Shown here one piece after another: positions 35,625 through 37,104 of a DNA stretch of 37,104 nucleotides. The stretch comes from Priapulus caudatus (Eukaryota > Priapulida > Priapulimorpha > Priapulimorphida > Priapulidae). Each line of letters begins with the position of its first letter. The stretch's first letter is position 1. The notes beneath the pieces were generated by a model, which did no database searches, had not been told where the DNA came from, and was given only the letters and a program-made list of their open reading frames with translations. Position numbers and translations under genes: made by a program. The stretch covers positions 25,688-62,791 of the forward strand of contig NW_014578160.1 in NCBI RefSeq assembly GCF_000485595.1. The letters are read 5' to 3'.

Positions 35625-36112
35625 TAAGAACAAGATAGCTTATAAACGCAGCTGTAAAGGAGTGTGTACAATGAGAATGAGATAGAAAACGCCCAAATCG
35701 ATCTGCGTGCATGCTGCGCGAATCGCGATGTCGTAACTACAATTGTAGATTGGGCAGAATTGATTTGCACGCAACACATATACTTAGTCATAGACGTGAG
35801 TTTGTTCATACAATCGTGAAGATTTCAGAAATTTCCACCTCGATTTTATAACTGCATCTTACCTATCAGCTATCACAACGCAAGCTTTTTATAATAATAG
35901 CTAGTATGAGCCCTATGCAACGTGGTCGCACTGTCTGTAGTTTAGCGGGGGTAGTAATGGATAAGTACTTGTGATTCAAACAAACCAAACACTACACAGC
36001 ACAAACTACGCACAGCCACCCTTCTCTCGCCTCTCACCACGCACGGCACACTACGCACGGCACGTAGCAGTGCCAGCAAGCACGTAAGCACGCCACGCAC
36101 GCACGACACCGC

Positions 36113-36134
36113 ACACACACACACACACACACAC
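36113..36134. repeat. AC microsatellite
   Basis: A short pure AC run, preceded by CGCACG-type text from about 36030. Confidence 0.85.
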
Positions 36135-36165
36135 ACCACACAGCAAATCAGCGCAATCGGTGCAC

Positions 36166-36858
36166 AAGCTCTCTCTCTCCTCTCGTCTCTCATCTCTCTG
36201 CTCTTCGTTCTCCTCTCTCTCTCTCTCAGCACCACACACACACGCGCGCCGCGGCACATTGCACGCTGCTCTGTTTCTCTCGCGCGTTGTCCTCCTTTCC
36301 TCCTCTCTCTTTCTCTCGTCTGCATCTCATCGCTCGCGCTTTCCTCTCTCTCTCCCCTCTCGAGTCCTCCGCTCCTCTCTTCTCTCTCTCTCCGCTCGCA
36401 AGCTTCTCTCTCTCCTCGTCTCTCTCTCTCTCTCTCGCTCGCGCTCTCCTCATCTCTCTCTCTTCTCTCTCTCGAATGAATCCTCTCTCCTTATCCTCTC
36501 TTCTCTCTCTCTCTTTCTCTCTCTCATCTCTCTCTCCTCATATCCTCTCTCTCTCTTTCTCTCTCCCTCCTCTCTCTCTGCTCTTTGTTTTTACATACAC
36601 AACACAAATACGCGCCACCCCTCTATCACACACAACACGCACGGGCTCGGAAAGGGGCACATCTCTCTCATCACTCCTCTCCTCTCCTCCTCATCTCGTC
36701 ATCTCTCTCCCATTGCACTCTTCTCTCGTACTCTCTCTCTCTCATCTTCACTCCTCTCCCTCTTCTCGTCGTCTCGTACTCCTCTCTCTCTTCCCAATCT
36801 CTCTCTCGTCTTTCTCCTCTCCTCTCTCTCCTCTCTCCCTCTCTCTCTCTCTCTGTTC
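36166..36858. repeat. CT-rich simple-sequence block
   Basis: Roughly 0.7 kb of CTCT, TCTC and CCTC text with short interruptions (about 36586-36660). The long Ser/Leu open frames through it are composition artefacts with no domain. Purine strand is minus. Confidence 0.9.
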
Positions 36859-37104
36859 TTCTATAATTAGTGTGGTAGCGGCGTGTATGAATAGTAACTA
36901 ATATATTATTACACAGATAAAAAAAAATATGAATTCTTCTTCTCTCTCTCTCTCCTCTATCTCTTCTCTCTCTCTCCCTCTATATATTGTGTGTGTGAGC
37001 GCGTGTAGAATATATAATATATATATATATTATATATATTATAATAATATATATTATAAAATACAATAGATAAAAAAAAAAAAAAGTGAATTCTGCTCTC
37101 TCTC
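36859..37104. repeat. Minisatellite-like unit, ~152-bp period, at window edge
   Basis: GATAAAAAAAA followed by GAATTCT and a CT run occurs at 36916 and again at about 37069, each preceded by a GTGTG...CGTGTA block and AT-rich stretch (36869 and 36988). Two units are visible, the second cut by the window end. The AT stretch at about 37014-37060 is expanded in the second unit. Confidence 0.65.

Noticed and set aside
36160-36901. Ser/Leu-rich proteins of 200 or more residues
   Set aside because: Pure consequence of CT-repeat composition; several frames are open at once and no domain is visible.

Overview
The window is eukaryotic, most likely from the nuclear genome of a highly heterozygous invertebrate animal. 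The evidence is coding sequence split into short phase-compatible exons with GT/AG introns, abundant dinucleotide microsatellites, and several non-autonomous DNA transposons. The two recognisable genes are an animal galectin and an animal lamin B receptor (LBR), a C14 sterol reductase. I see no operons, CRISPR arrays or prokaryotic signals. The lineage cannot be fixed from sequence alone; a marine invertebrate is only a guess.

Layout. Positions 31-2807 (+) hold seven exons of a tandem-repeat galectin: the end of CRD1, a 25-residue linker and a complete CRD2 with stop codon. Its 5' end lies outside the window. Tail-to-tail with it, on the minus strand from 6110 up to at least 15542, lies an LBR-type gene: RS-rich N-terminal region, then the multi-pass ERG4/ERG24 sterol reductase domain. 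A 25-N gap sits at 17572-17596. After the gap the same stretch starts again: 17597-32384 repeats 1526-17571, including the last four galectin exons and all eleven detected LBR exons. The remainder, 32385-37104, is single-copy. It holds a short terminal-inverted-repeat element, a plausible LBR promoter with paired CCAAT boxes, and long GA/CT/AT simple-repeat tracts.

The main structural conclusion is that the 15-16 kb duplication is very probably not biological. Both of its breakpoints coincide with the N gap, as expected when two overlapping contigs (alternative haplotypes or unmerged ends) are laid end to end. Exons of copy 1 are open on its left part (galectin exons and LBR exons at 6110-7515) and broken by indels from about 9.5 kb onward. 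Copy 2 is broken up to about 23.8 kb and clean from about 25 kb. Taking each exon from the cleaner copy gives eleven LBR exons with consistent phases and 566 codons before the stop, close to full-length animal LBR minus its N-terminal Tudor region, which I could not find with confidence.

The two copies differ by three large insertions, each in one copy only: a 1.47-kb hAT-like element (copy 1), an 810-bp long-arm foldback element (copy 2), and a roughly 0.33-kb G/T-rich block (copy 1). The first two have a recognisable empty site in the other copy. A 71-bp hairpin in a galectin intron has nearly the same ends as the foldback element. No new defence or metabolic system was found. The points most worth following are the false duplication, the insertion polymorphisms, the galectin sugar-pocket substitutions and a histidine-to-lysine change in the sterol reductase signature.
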